A stretch of DNA of 32,999 nt from Alicyclobacillus suci (GTDB lineage: Bacteria; Bacillota; Bacilli; Alicyclobacillales; Alicyclobacillaceae), in the NCBI RefSeq assembly GCF_017329615.1, contig NZ_JAFMTW010000040.1, positions 1 to 32,999 of the forward strand, given 5' to 3'. Under the pieces are notes generated by a model that saw nothing but the letters and a program-made list of their open reading frames with translations, had not been told where the DNA came from and did no database searches. Positions 1 to 7,936 of this stretch are shown here, piece after piece. The position numbers and the translations under genes are program-made. How positions within the stretch are numbered: the stretch's first letter is position 1; each line of letters opens with the position of its first letter.

Positions 1-525
1 GCCATACGTCAAGAAATAGGTCAAGACAATGAGCAAGCCATTCGTAATGATGGAGATGATCATCGGCGTCCGCGTATCACCAACCGCGCGCATGTACGCG
101 AAAAACACGACGGTGAACATCGTAAATGCAAACGAGAACATTCGCACACCCAAATAAGGCGTCCCAGCTGTGACAATCGCGCGATTCGCACCGAGCATGA
201 CGAGAATCTCCCGGGGCAACACAATACATGCCACAATCCAGATGACGTCGAGTGCAAGCGCAATCAGAAGGGCAGCCTGCATGCGCTGATTACCTTCCAA
301 CATTTTATTCTCGCCGAAGTTTTGCGAGACGAGAAAGTTGATAGATTCATTGAGGCCAGCGAACAGCGCCCAAACGTTATACATAAAAATATTGCATATT
401 CCCACAACGGCAATTGCTGTTGGGCCCAGTCGGCCGACGATAATCAATGTCAGCATACCGGTCAGCGTCATCGACGAAAACGTGAGAATGGATGGTAGTG
501 CCAATCGCAGTATCCGCTTCCACAT
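1..525 (-). CDS. MATE family multidrug/cation antiporter, N-terminal part (runs off window)
   Basis: The minus-strand frame is open from about 531 to the window edge and encodes roughly 175 hydrophobic residues, about five membrane segments. Near the N-terminus it reads WKRILRLALPSIL, then MTGMLTLIIVGRLGP, and later GVRMFSFAFTIFTVVFFAYMRAVGDTRTPM. These are the conserved layout and the R-A-x-G-D-T-x-T-P loop of MATE (NorM/DinF-like) exporters, which use Na+ or H+ to expel cationic drugs or metabolites across the cytoplasmic membrane. Full-length members have about 450 residues and 12 segments, so roughly 60 percent lies beyond position 1. The start may be ATG at 525 or GTG at 531; neither has a convincing ribosome binding site. 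It follows the histidine kinase on the same strand after a 270-base gap. Family call is firm; the substrate is unknown. Confidence 0.85.
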   Translation of the reverse strand, partial: MWKRILRLALPSILTFSSMTLTGMLTLIIVGRLGPTAIAVVGICNIFMYNVWALFAGLNESINFLVSQNFGENKMLEGNQRMQAALLIALALDVIWIVACIVLPREILVMLGANRAIVTAGTPYLGVRMFSFAFTMFTVVFFAYMRAVGDTRTPMIISIITNGLLIVLTYFLTYG

Positions 526-531
526 GGCCAC

Positions 532-803
532 GTATGTCTCGCTTTCTAAGTCAATTCTTCATCAAGGCCAATTGCCGATGGCTCCACTTGGTGCCCATCA
601 CCAATCACGATTTCAAACTACCGCATCCAAGCCCCGTCCCGCAATCACTTCTGATGGCCGGATACAAATTTTCATCACGAAAATCGGCGAAAATGAACCG
701 CGTATATCTCCAGGTGGAAAAGCAGGAAAATCAGGGGTACAACCAAATCAGCGAGGAGGACATGTAGAAGTCAAGAGACCGCGAAACATTCACGATGGCA
801 GAT
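532..803. other. Intergenic region between the MATE gene and the histidine kinase
   Basis: No supported gene. Open frames here are short, lack ribosome binding sites and resemble no family. It presumably holds the 3' end of the kinase transcript and the promoter of the MATE gene. I find no convincing -35/-10 pair and no T-tailed hairpin. Confidence 0.5.
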
Positions 804-2108
804 TCAACCTGTCTCAGCCGGGAACCGGACGCGAAAACAGGAACCGCATTCAAGTTCACTTTCGACTTCTATGGTACCCGAAAATGCGTCGACCAGTTTC
901 TTCACCATAAACAGACCGATACCTTGTCCACTCGCCTGATCGTTCATCTTTTGATACTTTTGAAATAATCTTCCTTTTTGTTCCGCACTCATGCCACATC
1001 CATCGTCCATCACTTCCACCATCAGGAACTGATTTACTGAATACGCACGAATCACCACTTGTCCGCCTTCATAGCTGTACTTGATGGCATTGCTTAAGAG
1101 GTTCGATAAAATCAACTTAAAACCGGAGCGATTCGCACAAATCGTGGCCGCCTCTTCCAAGTGAATCTCGCTCACCAGCGTGACATTCTGCGTTCGCGCT
1201 TTAGCTGCCATAATTTCTAAGACTTCCTGCATCAATTCGCGCGGTCGAATCAACTTTTTTGCCCATAGCGCATCCGACGACAGCATGTGTTCCGTGCGAA
1301 TGATATCAGATATCTCGTGATCAATGACAGTACAGTAATCAATAATCGAAGATAGCTTGTCCACGTGGGCGGAGTCAGCTGGCGCCGCATCCTTGAGCAA
1401 GGATGCATACGCTTTAATGACAGTTAAGGGATTGCGCACCTCATGCGAGACCACATGGACAAAATCCAGTTTTTCCTTATACAAGTCGCGTTCCGTTTCA
1501 AGTTCGCTCTGCACCGATAGTGACGGGAGCGTAATGGAATTTCGTCGACTCGCATATAAAGTCGATTTCACCATATCTACATCCGTCATCAACAAAGGAT
1601 GACTGCGCATCATTTCAATCATCACGGCGGCAGGGACTGCCCCACTGTCATATGCACAAACGGTCAGAAAGCCAAGGTCACTCACTGTAATATCACAACT
1701 GCATTCGTAAGTATGCAGACGCTCGAGAATGTCCGCTTGCGGTTGCCAGTCCACATGCCCCCATAGGCGGATAGAACGGCCCGCACCCAGATGAGGCTCG
1801 ACAACATCTTTCAGGTTTTGCAACACACGCTCAAAATGAAAATCGCGATACATCATATAGAACTCAAAATGATTGACGTACGTCACTTGTTCAAGAAACG
1901 ATGCGCGTTGTGACGCCTCAAGAAGTTCGCGAAGTGCTGTATAACTCTGCAGGCTGTCAATGTAAACCACATGCTGACCCATGTTTAATCCCATTTCGAT
2001 AAAGGAAACGACATTTTCTAAATAGGCCGATTGTGTTTTGTAGAAATACAGAATATGAGCACCATTCTCGACCGAGATGGACTTTGTCAATGGGATTGGG
2101 TTTTGCAT
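804..2108 (-). CDS. MEDS-domain sensor histidine kinase (orphan)
   Basis: A soluble 434-residue sensor kinase. Residues about 15-175 match the MEDS (DcmR-like sensory) domain, beginning GAHILYFYKTQSAYLENVVSFI. This domain replaces transmembrane sensing, and I see no membrane segment. A short linker leads to a HisKA domain with H-box SHEVRNPLTV, so the phospho-accepting histidine is H222. The HATPase domain shows the N-box NLLSNAIKYS (336-345), G1 DDGCGM (368-373) and G2 GQGIGLF (394-400). All catalytic signatures are intact. The ATG start is supported by GAGGAA six bases upstream. No response regulator gene lies next to it, so its partner is unknown. Upstream are a GC-rich hairpin and an 8-base direct repeat. 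The flanking transporters (drug MFS, MATE) suggest a stress or envelope role, but that is inference. Confidence 0.9.
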   Translation of the reverse strand: MQNPIPLTKSISVENGAHILYFYKTQSAYLENVVSFIEMGLNMGQHVVYIDSLQSYTALRELLEASQRASFLEQVTYVNHFEFYMMYRDFHFERVLQNLKDVVEPHLGAGRSIRLWGHVDWQPQADILERLHTYECSCDITVSDLGFLTVCAYDSGAVPAAVMIEMMRSHPLLMTDVDMVKSTLYASRRNSITLPSLSVQSELETERDLYKEKLDFVHVVSHEVRNPLTVIKAYASLLKDAAPADSAHVDKLSSIIDYCTVIDHEISDIIRTEHMLSSDALWAKKLIRPRELMQEVLEIMAAKARTQNVTLVSEIHLEEAATICANRSGFKLILSNLLSNAIKYSYEGGQVVIRAYSVNQFLMVEVMDDGCGMSAEQKGRLFQKYQKMNDQASGQGIGLFMVKKLVDAFSGTIEVESELECGSCFRVRFPAETG

Positions 2109-2189
2109 CAGATATTCCTCACTTCACTTTCTACAAAAGGCATAAGTAAAAGGCAGAAGTCGTCTATCCGTGAATCGGACAGCGCGAAC

Positions 2190-2208
2190 CCGCCCGTAAA
2201 ACGGGCGG
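2190..2208 (-). repeat. GC-rich hairpin in the leader of the MEDS kinase gene
   Basis: Seven-base perfect stem CCGCCCG/CGGGCGG around a TAAAA loop, about 80 bases upstream of the kinase start. No T-run follows on either strand, so it is a poor intrinsic terminator. It could be a leader or mRNA-stability structure. Confidence 0.5.
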
Positions 2209-2237
2209 CGTTCCTGCCAATATCTCCGCGCTCCAAA

Positions 2238-2271
2238 TAACGTCACAGTCTTGCCCCAGCCTGTAACGTCA
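2238..2271 (-). repeat. Direct repeat TAACGTCA x2, possible regulator site
   Basis: The 8-mer TAACGTCA occurs at 2238-2245 and 2264-2271, 26 bases apart, in the gap between the drug exporter and the kinase gene. Same-orientation half-sites are typical of response-regulator boxes, but no regulator is encoded nearby and the promoter itself is not clear. Confidence 0.3.
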
Positions 2272-2296
2272 ACGGAATGTATCACCACAGGATACA

Positions 2297-3805
2297 TCAA
2301 TGCGCATTAACGCTTTTTTGCTGCTCCATCACCTTCTGGTGGGATGGTAAGCACAGCGCAATGACGAAGTTCACCATTGCAATTGCAAACATGACAATAA
2401 AAATCAAATGAATGGCATGCGCTAACGTCTGGTGGACCACATCCACCAGTTGCGTCGGAATCTTGGTGCCTCCACTCGTTCCCGCATCATTAATTAATTG
2501 ATTCAAACCGTGCGCATTCACCGATTTTGGCAAGTGACTTTGCGCGTACGAAGCGGTTGCGGTGTTGAATATTGTACCAAAAATCGTAACACCAACCGTT
2601 TGCCCCAAGGAGCGGACAAATGTATTCGAAGCCGTAGCAGCGCCCCGCATTTGCCATCCTACCGCAGACTGAATCATGACGGTTGTAGGGGTGATTGAGT
2701 AACCCATACCAAACCCCACAACAATCATCAATCCAACGAAGTACCAATATGGGGAATGTAACGAAATCGCCAGTGTCCACGCGCCACCAAGGACCACGAG
2801 CACTGCGCCGACCATTGTCGTAGCCTTCGTGCCCATCTTGTACATGTACCGACCAGCCAAGGTAGAACCCAACGGCCACGCAATCGACATCGGCATTAAC
2901 GTAAGTCCGGAGTTCGTCGCACTATGCCCCAAGATAGACTGAATCCACATCGGCAGATAAACATTTGCGCCAATTAGAACAAAACTTAAGAGGAACCCAA
3001 TCACATTCGAGACAGCAATCACCGGAAGACTAAATAGCGAGAGCGGGAGCATCGGCTCTTGCACCTTAGATTCAATCCACACAAAGAGCGCAAGAAACAC
3101 CAAAGCCCCGACAAACAAACCAATCATCGTCACGGAATCCCAGGCATATGCGTCCCCGCCATTCAACAGTGCGTACAAAAGCGCAGAGATGCCAAGGGTG
3201 AACGTAATCGCACCCCAATAGTCAATTCGTTTCGACTTGCGTTCATAGCTTTCGTGTAAAAAGGAAAGGACCAGGATGAGCGAAATTACCCCCACCGGCA
3301 GATTAATATAAAAAATCCAACGCCACGAGATATTATCTACGAATAATCCGCCGACGAGTGGTCCTAATAGACCCGCAACCCCCCACACGGCGCTGAAGAC
3401 ACCCTGCATACGCGCGCGCTGTTCACCGGGAAATAAATCGCCAATAATCGTAAACGTGACAGGCATCACGGCACCTGCGCCAATCCCCTGAAACGCGCGA
3501 AACCAGATAAGCTGTGGCATCGAGTGCGCTAATCCGGACAGCATCGAACCAACCACAAACAAGATGACACCGATGCTGAACACGACCTTACGGCCAAATA
3601 AGTCGGATAACTTCCCATAAATCGGCGTCGTTACACACGTAGTTAATGTGTAAATGGCAAACACCCAACTATATAAGTTGAGCCCACCCAGTTTGCGGGC
3701 GATATCCGGCATCGCCGTACTGACGACTGTAACGTCGATAGCGACCAGAAAAACAGCGACGAGCATCGCAATCGTCACCATTCTCCGGTTCGTTGTCTTC
3801 TGCAT
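2297..3805 (-). CDS. DHA2-family (EmrB/QacA) MFS drug exporter
   Basis: A 502-residue polytopic protein with 14 predicted membrane segments. The first helix carries VAIDVTVVSTAMPDIA, the DHA2 motif (acidic D1). Loop 2-3 holds the MFS motif A, GKLSDLFGRK. Motif C, which marks drug:H+ antiporters, appears as GVAGLLGPLVGGLF in helix 5, followed by SWRWIFYINLPVG. Length is normal for EmrB/QacA-type proteins. It lies 72 bases downstream of the padR gene and very likely shares its transcript or regulation; PadR-MFS pairs are a common inducible efflux arrangement. Its ribosome binding site (AAGGATGG) is about ten bases from the ATG. A T7 run just after padR (about 3856-3862) could cause partial termination between the two. 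Substrate unknown. Confidence 0.92.
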   Translation of the reverse strand: MQKTTNRRMVTIAMLVAVFLVAIDVTVVSTAMPDIARKLGGLNLYSWVFAIYTLTTCVTTPIYGKLSDLFGRKVVFSIGVILFVVGSMLSGLAHSMPQLIWFRAFQGIGAGAVMPVTFTIIGDLFPGEQRARMQGVFSAVWGVAGLLGPLVGGLFVDNISWRWIFYINLPVGVISLILVLSFLHESYERKSKRIDYWGAITFTLGISALLYALLNGGDAYAWDSVTMIGLFVGALVFLALFVWIESKVQEPMLPLSLFSLPVIAVSNVIGFLLSFVLIGANVYLPMWIQSILGHSATNSGLTLMPMSIAWPLGSTLAGRYMYKMGTKATTMVGAVLVVLGGAWTLAISLHSPYWYFVGLMIVVGFGMGYSITPTTVMIQSAVGWQMRGAATASNTFVRSLGQTVGVTIFGTIFNTATASYAQSHLPKSVNAHGLNQLINDAGTSGGTKIPTQLVDVVHQTLAHAIHLIFIVMFAIAMVNFVIALCLPSHQKVMEQQKSVNAH

Positions 3806-3877
3806 GCACTATCCATCCTTAACCGTAGAATCAATACTTGATGAAGCCTTTCAACCATAAAAAAAGAACCTCTGTAT

Positions 3878-4420
3878 TCAGGAGTCCGTCCTTCCAATAC
3901 ATGTATCTACCCAAGCCAGCTTCGCTTCACAGATGGTTAACTCATAATCGAGCACATTCAAAATATGCGGACGCTCAGCCTCGGAGATGGAAGACGCCTT
4001 ACGAACGTGTTCAGCGTGCGCTTCCAAGCCGCCAGCTTCCACTTCGAGAAATACTTTGTACTGGCGAAGAATTTCAAGCTGCATATCGTGGCTTAAGTGA
4101 TGAAATTTGCTCAGTTTGATGCGAAATAGGTCCTCGGTCTCCTGGTTGTGTTCAAACGGACGACGAACGAGGCGATAAAACTCCACGTCCCCTGCCGCGG
4201 TAATTTGATAAACCTTCCGTGGTTTCCCGCGGCTAGACTCCCCTAGTTGTGGAATCTGTCGAATCAGCCCCTCTTCCTCCAACCGTGCGATAACCGAATA
4301 TAACGTACCCCAACTGACCTGCCGCAAGGGCCCCAGTGTCTGTGAGAGAATCTGGTGAAGTAAGTAGCCGTGCATGGGGCTATCCTTTAATTCGCCGAGA
4401 ATAAACAGCTCGTACAACAC
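3878..4420 (-). CDS. PadR family transcriptional regulator
   Basis: PadR-type winged-helix repressor of about 180 residues. The N-terminal domain reads LYELFILGELKDSPMHGYLL and then SWGTLYSVIARLEEEGLI, the recognition helix region, followed by the wing (GKPRKVYQITAAG). The C-terminal half (about 95-180) is a helical dimerisation arm of the long PadR subfamily (PadR_C-like). I choose the GTG at 4420 as start because AGGAGGGGG lies four bases upstream. An ATG at 4450 would add ten unconserved residues and has no ribosome binding site. Downstream on the same strand is the DHA2 exporter, its likely target. Upstream lie a TATAAT-like -10 and a near-perfect palindrome that may be its operator. Confidence 0.9.
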   Translation of the reverse strand: MLYELFILGELKDSPMHGYLLHQILSQTLGPLRQVSWGTLYSVIARLEEEGLIRQIPQLGESSRGKPRKVYQITAAGDVEFYRLVRRPFEHNQETEDLFRIKLSKFHHLSHDMQLEILRQYKVFLEVEAGGLEAHAEHVRKASSISEAERPHILNVLDYELTICEAKLAWVDTCIGRTDS

Positions 4421-4465
4421 ATTCCCCCTCCTGAATAGGAATGGAACCATGAATTTTATACCGTT

Positions 4466-4512
4466 TCATTATAACAGTTCGATATATCATAGACACGTTC
4501 AATGAACGTGTC
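4466..4512 (-). promoter_or_regulatory. Candidate padR promoter with large palindrome (operator)
   Basis: On the minus strand a TATAAT hexamer lies about 50 bases before the padR start. Just upstream, at 4492-4512, is a 21-base inverted repeat with perfect 10-base arms (GACACGTTCA/TGAACGTGTC) and one central base. It begins two bases after the exonuclease stop codon. No T-run follows it, which argues against an intrinsic terminator, and it covers the expected -35 region. It does not match the ATGT-N8-ACAT PadR site I know from Bacillus, so the binding protein is open. Confidence 0.45.
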
Positions 4513-4513
4513 A

Positions 4514-5194
4514 TCACCCCATCGCCCGCGCACTTGCCCAGTCAATGACCTCCACCACGGTACGTAGGCCTAGTCTCTGGCACAACACGATTTCGCGTTT
4601 CCACACTTCGGCTGTCATCCGCACATCCGCGTCCGCCTGATGTCGTCCCTGCACAGGAACCCCCAACCAAACACACGTCTCATCCAAGGTAGGCACCCGT
4701 GGCAATCGACCTAAAGCCTGTGCCACGACCGCCGTGTCAATGACAATCGGACGCAATTGCAACTTCCACAACTGACGAGCGTGCCGCCCAAGAAACGAAA
4801 GCTCATGTCGCGCGTGATGCGCAATCCACACGCGGTTGAGCGACATCGACAGCGCTTCCTCCAGAACGTCGGGCATGTCGCGTCCCCCCTGGACAATTTC
4901 CGGAGACAAGCCGGTGATATCCCAAATGGTTTGAGGCACGCGCGAGATATCTGGATGCCTCACAAACTGATAGAAAAACTGAGAAAAGTCATCTAACCCA
5001 GTCATACACCCTGCCGCAAGGGACAGCACAAGGTCGGTCTGCGCGGAGAATCCGCTGGTTTCGATATCAATGACAAAATACTGTGCATCCGAAAGGGCTG
5101 ATTCCCAGACGCGCTGTGCACTGGTTCCAACCGTCGGTACAAAGTTGAGTCCGCTCACATCCTCGCCTCGATTTGCCCCTCGAAACCACCTCAC
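4514..5194 (-). CDS. DEDDh 3'-5' exonuclease (DnaQ/PolC-epsilon-like)
   Basis: 226 residues of the RNase T/DnaQ exonuclease superfamily. Exo I is FVIDIETSGF (catalytic D43 and E45). Exo III is GRHQADADVRMTAEVW, with H185 and D190 in the H-x4-D spacing of DEDDh enzymes. The Exo II segment reads IAHHARHELSFL where the family has A-H-N-A-x-F-D, so the expected Asn is His and the third metal-binding Asp is Glu (E131). Activity may be altered. The start is GTG at 5194, with AGGTGA six bases upstream. The gene begins six bases after the stop of the DUF294 nucleotidyltransferase, so the two form an operon. I recall DUF294 proteins often occurring next to such exonucleases. Role and substrate are unknown. 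Confidence 0.88.
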   Translation of the reverse strand: MRWFRGANRGEDVSGLNFVPTVGTSAQRVWESALSDAQYFVIDIETSGFSAQTDLVLSLAAGCMTGLDDFSQFFYQFVRHPDISRVPQTIWDITGLSPEIVQGGRDMPDVLEEALSMSLNRVWIAHHARHELSFLGRHARQLWKLQLRPIVIDTAVVAQALGRLPRVPTLDETCVWLGVPVQGRHQADADVRMTAEVWKREIVLCQRLGLRTVVEVIDWASARAMG

Positions 5195-5200
5195 ATTGCT

Positions 5201-6223
5201 TCACCTCGGTTTTCGAAACATGCGGTGTACAAAACGTTCCAACTCGCGCACAGCCCGCAGGTGCTGAATTGTCAGCGTACGCTCTGCCTCTGTGAGCGTC
5301 GACCAGGCAATCTTGTCGGTCGGCACAGTCCCGCGCAGCACGTCTGTCGCTTGCGTGCGAAGACGAAGCTGCCAACCATATGTCAACGCCAACTGAACAC
5401 GAGAAGCCAGATCTTCCGCCAGCTGACCACCCGTTACAAGTGCCATGAATCGTTCACGTGTATTCAAATGCTGAACCTGATAAACAATTGCCAACAGACG
5501 GACGGCGTGAACAACCGGGTTGATGAGGCCCTCCTTGATCTGAAAATATTCAACATCCTCAATTCGCTCGGTTTGCACATGGCCAAATCTCGATAAAGGA
5601 ACGGTATTGTGAATTCCCAGATGGGCCATTTCCCAACAGATAAACGGCGAATTCCGAATCCCCTCATAGGCGAGTGACGCAATCGACCCCCACGCCTCAA
5701 AATTGAACAGTGGGCAACCGTCTATCATCATGCATAAATATCGGACATTTTCCCAGTCTGGATAGTTCAAATATTGCTCAATCCGCCGTTTCCAGTCGAC
5801 GATTGAACCAATCCAACGCGGATTGGTGCCCATGACAAACCCTTGACAAGGAGGGAATCCAAAGTCCACCATCCCTCGAACAAAGCGATGTAAAGCCTCA
5901 AAGACGTCCTCCCTATTCACTCGACCCGTTGTCACAATGGCGTAATCCAAGTCACTATAGAGACTATCTTCCCCGCGTCCGCCTGAACCGAATCGAATGT
6001 ACTGCAGATGTGGCAATATCTGTTCTGGAATATAGTGTACCCAGGCCGACTGTAATGCGTATTGCCTGACGAGTTGATAATGCTTGAGCCAGATATCTAC
6101 TGACCCACCATCGTTCAACCAGGTTAGCGTAACCTCCGCCATGGCCTGCACCCATTCTTTTCGCCGATGATGCCCCTCGGGTAACGCCAACCAGTTTACA
6201 TCGAATTGCGGGAAGGCGAGCAT
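5201..6223 (-). CDS. DUF294-type (GlnD-like) nucleotidyltransferase
   Basis: A 340-residue protein with the Pol-beta-type nucleotidyltransferase signature of the DUF294 family: FGSGGRGEDSLYSDLDYAIV at 78-97. This comprises the GS helix turn (GS at 79-80) and the metal-binding D91-x-D93. The remainder is a helical region resembling the DUF294 C-terminal domain. The same fold forms the catalytic head of GlnD, the uridylyltransferase of PII. Many DUF294 proteins also carry CBS or cyclic-nucleotide domains; this one does not. The ATG start follows AAAGGAGGGA by about six bases. It is divergent from glnA and co-transcribed with an exonuclease. Location beside glnA and amtB invites the guess that it modifies a nitrogen-control protein, but no target is proven. 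Confidence 0.8.
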   Translation of the reverse strand: MLAFPQFDVNWLALPEGHHRRKEWVQAMAEVTLTWLNDGGSVDIWLKHYQLVRQYALQSAWVHYIPEQILPHLQYIRFGSGGRGEDSLYSDLDYAIVTTGRVNREDVFEALHRFVRGMVDFGFPPCQGFVMGTNPRWIGSIVDWKRRIEQYLNYPDWENVRYLCMMIDGCPLFNFEAWGSIASLAYEGIRNSPFICWEMAHLGIHNTVPLSRFGHVQTERIEDVEYFQIKEGLINPVVHAVRLLAIVYQVQHLNTRERFMALVTGGQLAEDLASRVQLALTYGWQLRLRTQATDVLRGTVPTDKIAWSTLTEAERTLTIQHLRAVRELERFVHRMFRKPR

Positions 6224-6332
6224 ACGCGTCCCTCCTTTCTCGTCACCAACATTACGTCAGACGGTGTGCAAAACATGGCGTTTGCGGCTATGATAACACG
6301 CTCGTACCACTTCAATATGGTCAGAAACCCCG

Positions 6333-6361
6333 TTGTGGCATATGATGAAAGTGAGTATAGA
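6333..6361 (+). promoter_or_regulatory. Candidate sigma-A promoter of glnA
   Basis: TTGTGG (6333-6338), 17-base spacer, TATAGA (6356-6361), about 58 bases before the glnA start. Each hexamer matches 4 of 6 consensus bases. I could not find a TGTNA-N7-TNACA (GlnR/TnrA) site in the 196-base divergent region, unlike at amtB. Confidence 0.4.
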
Positions 6362-6419
6362 CAACCCATTTTGGCTCTCCCTCGCGCTCACCACTCTCTT
6401 CTCCTGTGGAGGCTACATA

Positions 6420-7757
6420 ATGATAAACAATATTGATAAGGCAACCATTCTTCAGCGAGCCATTGAAGCGAACGTTCGTTACGTCCGTCTCCAATTTACA
6501 GATTTACACGGATTGTTAAAAAATGTCGAAATCCCGGTTGATCAATTGCGCCAGGCACTGGACGGCCGCATTATGTTTGACGGTTCATCCATTCACGGGT
6601 TTGTGCGAATCGAAGAATCGGACATGTATCTGAAGCCGGACTTATCGACTTGGTTATTGCTCCCATTCGCCCCAGATGACACGACTATCGCTCGTCTCAT
6701 CTGCAATATTTGCCTACCCGACGGCACCCCATTTTCGGCGGACCCCCGGGGCATCCTACAACGCGTAATGGATGAAGCCAAAGCATTCGGTTTCGACGAC
6801 TTCCAAATCGGCGCCGAGCTGGAGTTCTTCCTCCTAAAGTTGAATGCATCCGGAAAACCCAGTACCGTCCCAAATGATGACGGCGGATATTTCGACATCG
6901 CCCCAATGGACGCGGGCGAAAATTGTCGGCGCGACATTGTACTCACCTTGGAACAAATGGGTATCGACGTCTTGTCTTCGCACCATGAAACAGCACCTGG
7001 ACAACACGAGATTGATTTGCCGCCCACAGACGCGCTGACGGCCGCGGATAGAATTACGACATTGAAAATGGTCGCGCGAACCATCAGCCGCACACACGGG
7101 CTGCATGCCACATTCATGCCCAAACCACTGCAAAACGAAGACGGATCCGGCCTTCACTGCCATTTGTCCCTACACCACAACGGCAAAAACGCGTTCTATC
7201 ATCCGGACGCCGCGCATCACCTCAGTCCCATGGGTACTGCATTCATTGCTGGGTTGTTATTTCACGCACCCGCCATCACAGCCATCAGTAACCCATTAGT
7301 CAACAGCTACAAACGGTTGATTCCTGGATATGAAGCACCCGCCTACGCATTTTGGTCGACCAAGCATCGCATGCCGTTTGTCCGTGTTCCCACTACGCTG
7401 GACGACAGTACACAAATAGAACTGCGCTCACCCGACGCCGCTTGCAACCCATATCTGACGTTTGCGGCCATCCTCAAAGCCGGATTAGACGGAATTCGTA
7501 GCGAACTTCAACCGCCGCGCCCCGTCGACAGTTCGGTCACAAGCATGTCTGAGGACGAGCGTTTCCAGCATCAAATTGTGCCACTGCCAACTAACCTTGA
7601 AGCGGCCATCCACGCTCTCGAGGAAGATGAGATGATTCAAGACGCCTTGGGCTTACACGCGTTTTCACACTACATTCAAGCCAAATTGCTGGAGTGGGAA
7701 CAGTATCGAGCCACCGTGCACCCTTGGGAGTTGGACAACTATTTAGCACACTATTGA
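6420..7757 (+). CDS. glnA: Glutamine synthetase, type I-alpha
   Basis: Makes glutamine from glutamate, ammonia and ATP in the cytoplasm. At 445 residues it has GSI-alpha length and lacks the adenylylation insert of GSI-beta. Landmarks: LQFTDLHGLLKNVEIP (24-39), FDGSSIHGFVRIEESDMYL (53-71, including the Arg linked to glutamine feedback in Bacillus GS), catalytic GAELEFF (131-137), HHETAPGQHEID (188-199), the NPLVNSYKRLIPGYEAP loop (291-307) and the IELRSPDAACNPYL segment (333-346). The start is the ATG at 6420, with TGGAGG about seven bases upstream; an upstream TTG (6333) has no ribosome binding site. It stands alone, without the glnR that precedes glnA in Bacillus, so the genome may hold another glnRA. 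It ends in a convergent hairpin. Confidence 0.95.
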   Translation: MINNIDKATILQRAIEANVRYVRLQFTDLHGLLKNVEIPVDQLRQALDGRIMFDGSSIHGFVRIEESDMYLKPDLSTWLLLPFAPDDTTIARLICNICLPDGTPFSADPRGILQRVMDEAKAFGFDDFQIGAELEFFLLKLNASGKPSTVPNDDGGYFDIAPMDAGENCRRDIVLTLEQMGIDVLSSHHETAPGQHEIDLPPTDALTAADRITTLKMVARTISRTHGLHATFMPKPLQNEDGSGLHCHLSLHHNGKNAFYHPDAAHHLSPMGTAFIAGLLFHAPAITAISNPLVNSYKRLIPGYEAPAYAFWSTKHRMPFVRVPTTLDDSTQIELRSPDAACNPYLTFAAILKAGLDGIRSELQPPRPVDSSVTSMSEDERFQHQIVPLPTNLEAAIHALEEDEMIQDALGLHAFSHYIQAKLLEWEQYRATVHPWELDNYLAHY

Positions 7758-7776
7758 AATATCCCCTTGATACAAG

Positions 7777-7812
7777 AAGGAGGCCTGACACACCCCGTGC
7801 CAAGCCTCCCTT
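7777..7812 (+). terminator. Hairpin terminator between glnA and amtB
   Basis: Stem GGAGGC (7779-7784) / GCCTCC (7804-7809), extended inside by TGACAC/GTGCCA with one mismatch around ACCCC. A T/C-rich tail follows on the plus strand (TTATCCGTTTCTCTATTC). It probably terminates glnA and may also serve the convergent amtB. Confidence 0.6.
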
Positions 7813-7936
7813 ATCCGTTTCTCTATTCACTTCGATTCCGTTCCGTTTCCCTAAACCCACGATTGATCTGATTGATGCAAAAAGCGGCCATCCAAGTGCT
7901 GTGTGTATGTCCGCCTACACAATTCCATCCAGCAAA

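Noticed and set aside
338..910. 190-codon plus-strand frame over the MATE/kinase gap
   Set aside because: It runs antisense through two real genes, has no ribosome binding site and no family resemblance.
2277..2297. ATGTATC-N7-GATACAT inverted repeat at the end of the MFS gene as a PadR operator
   Set aside because: It overlaps the stop codon, the half-site spacing does not fit the PadR consensus, and it is downstream of the gene; at best a weak hairpin.
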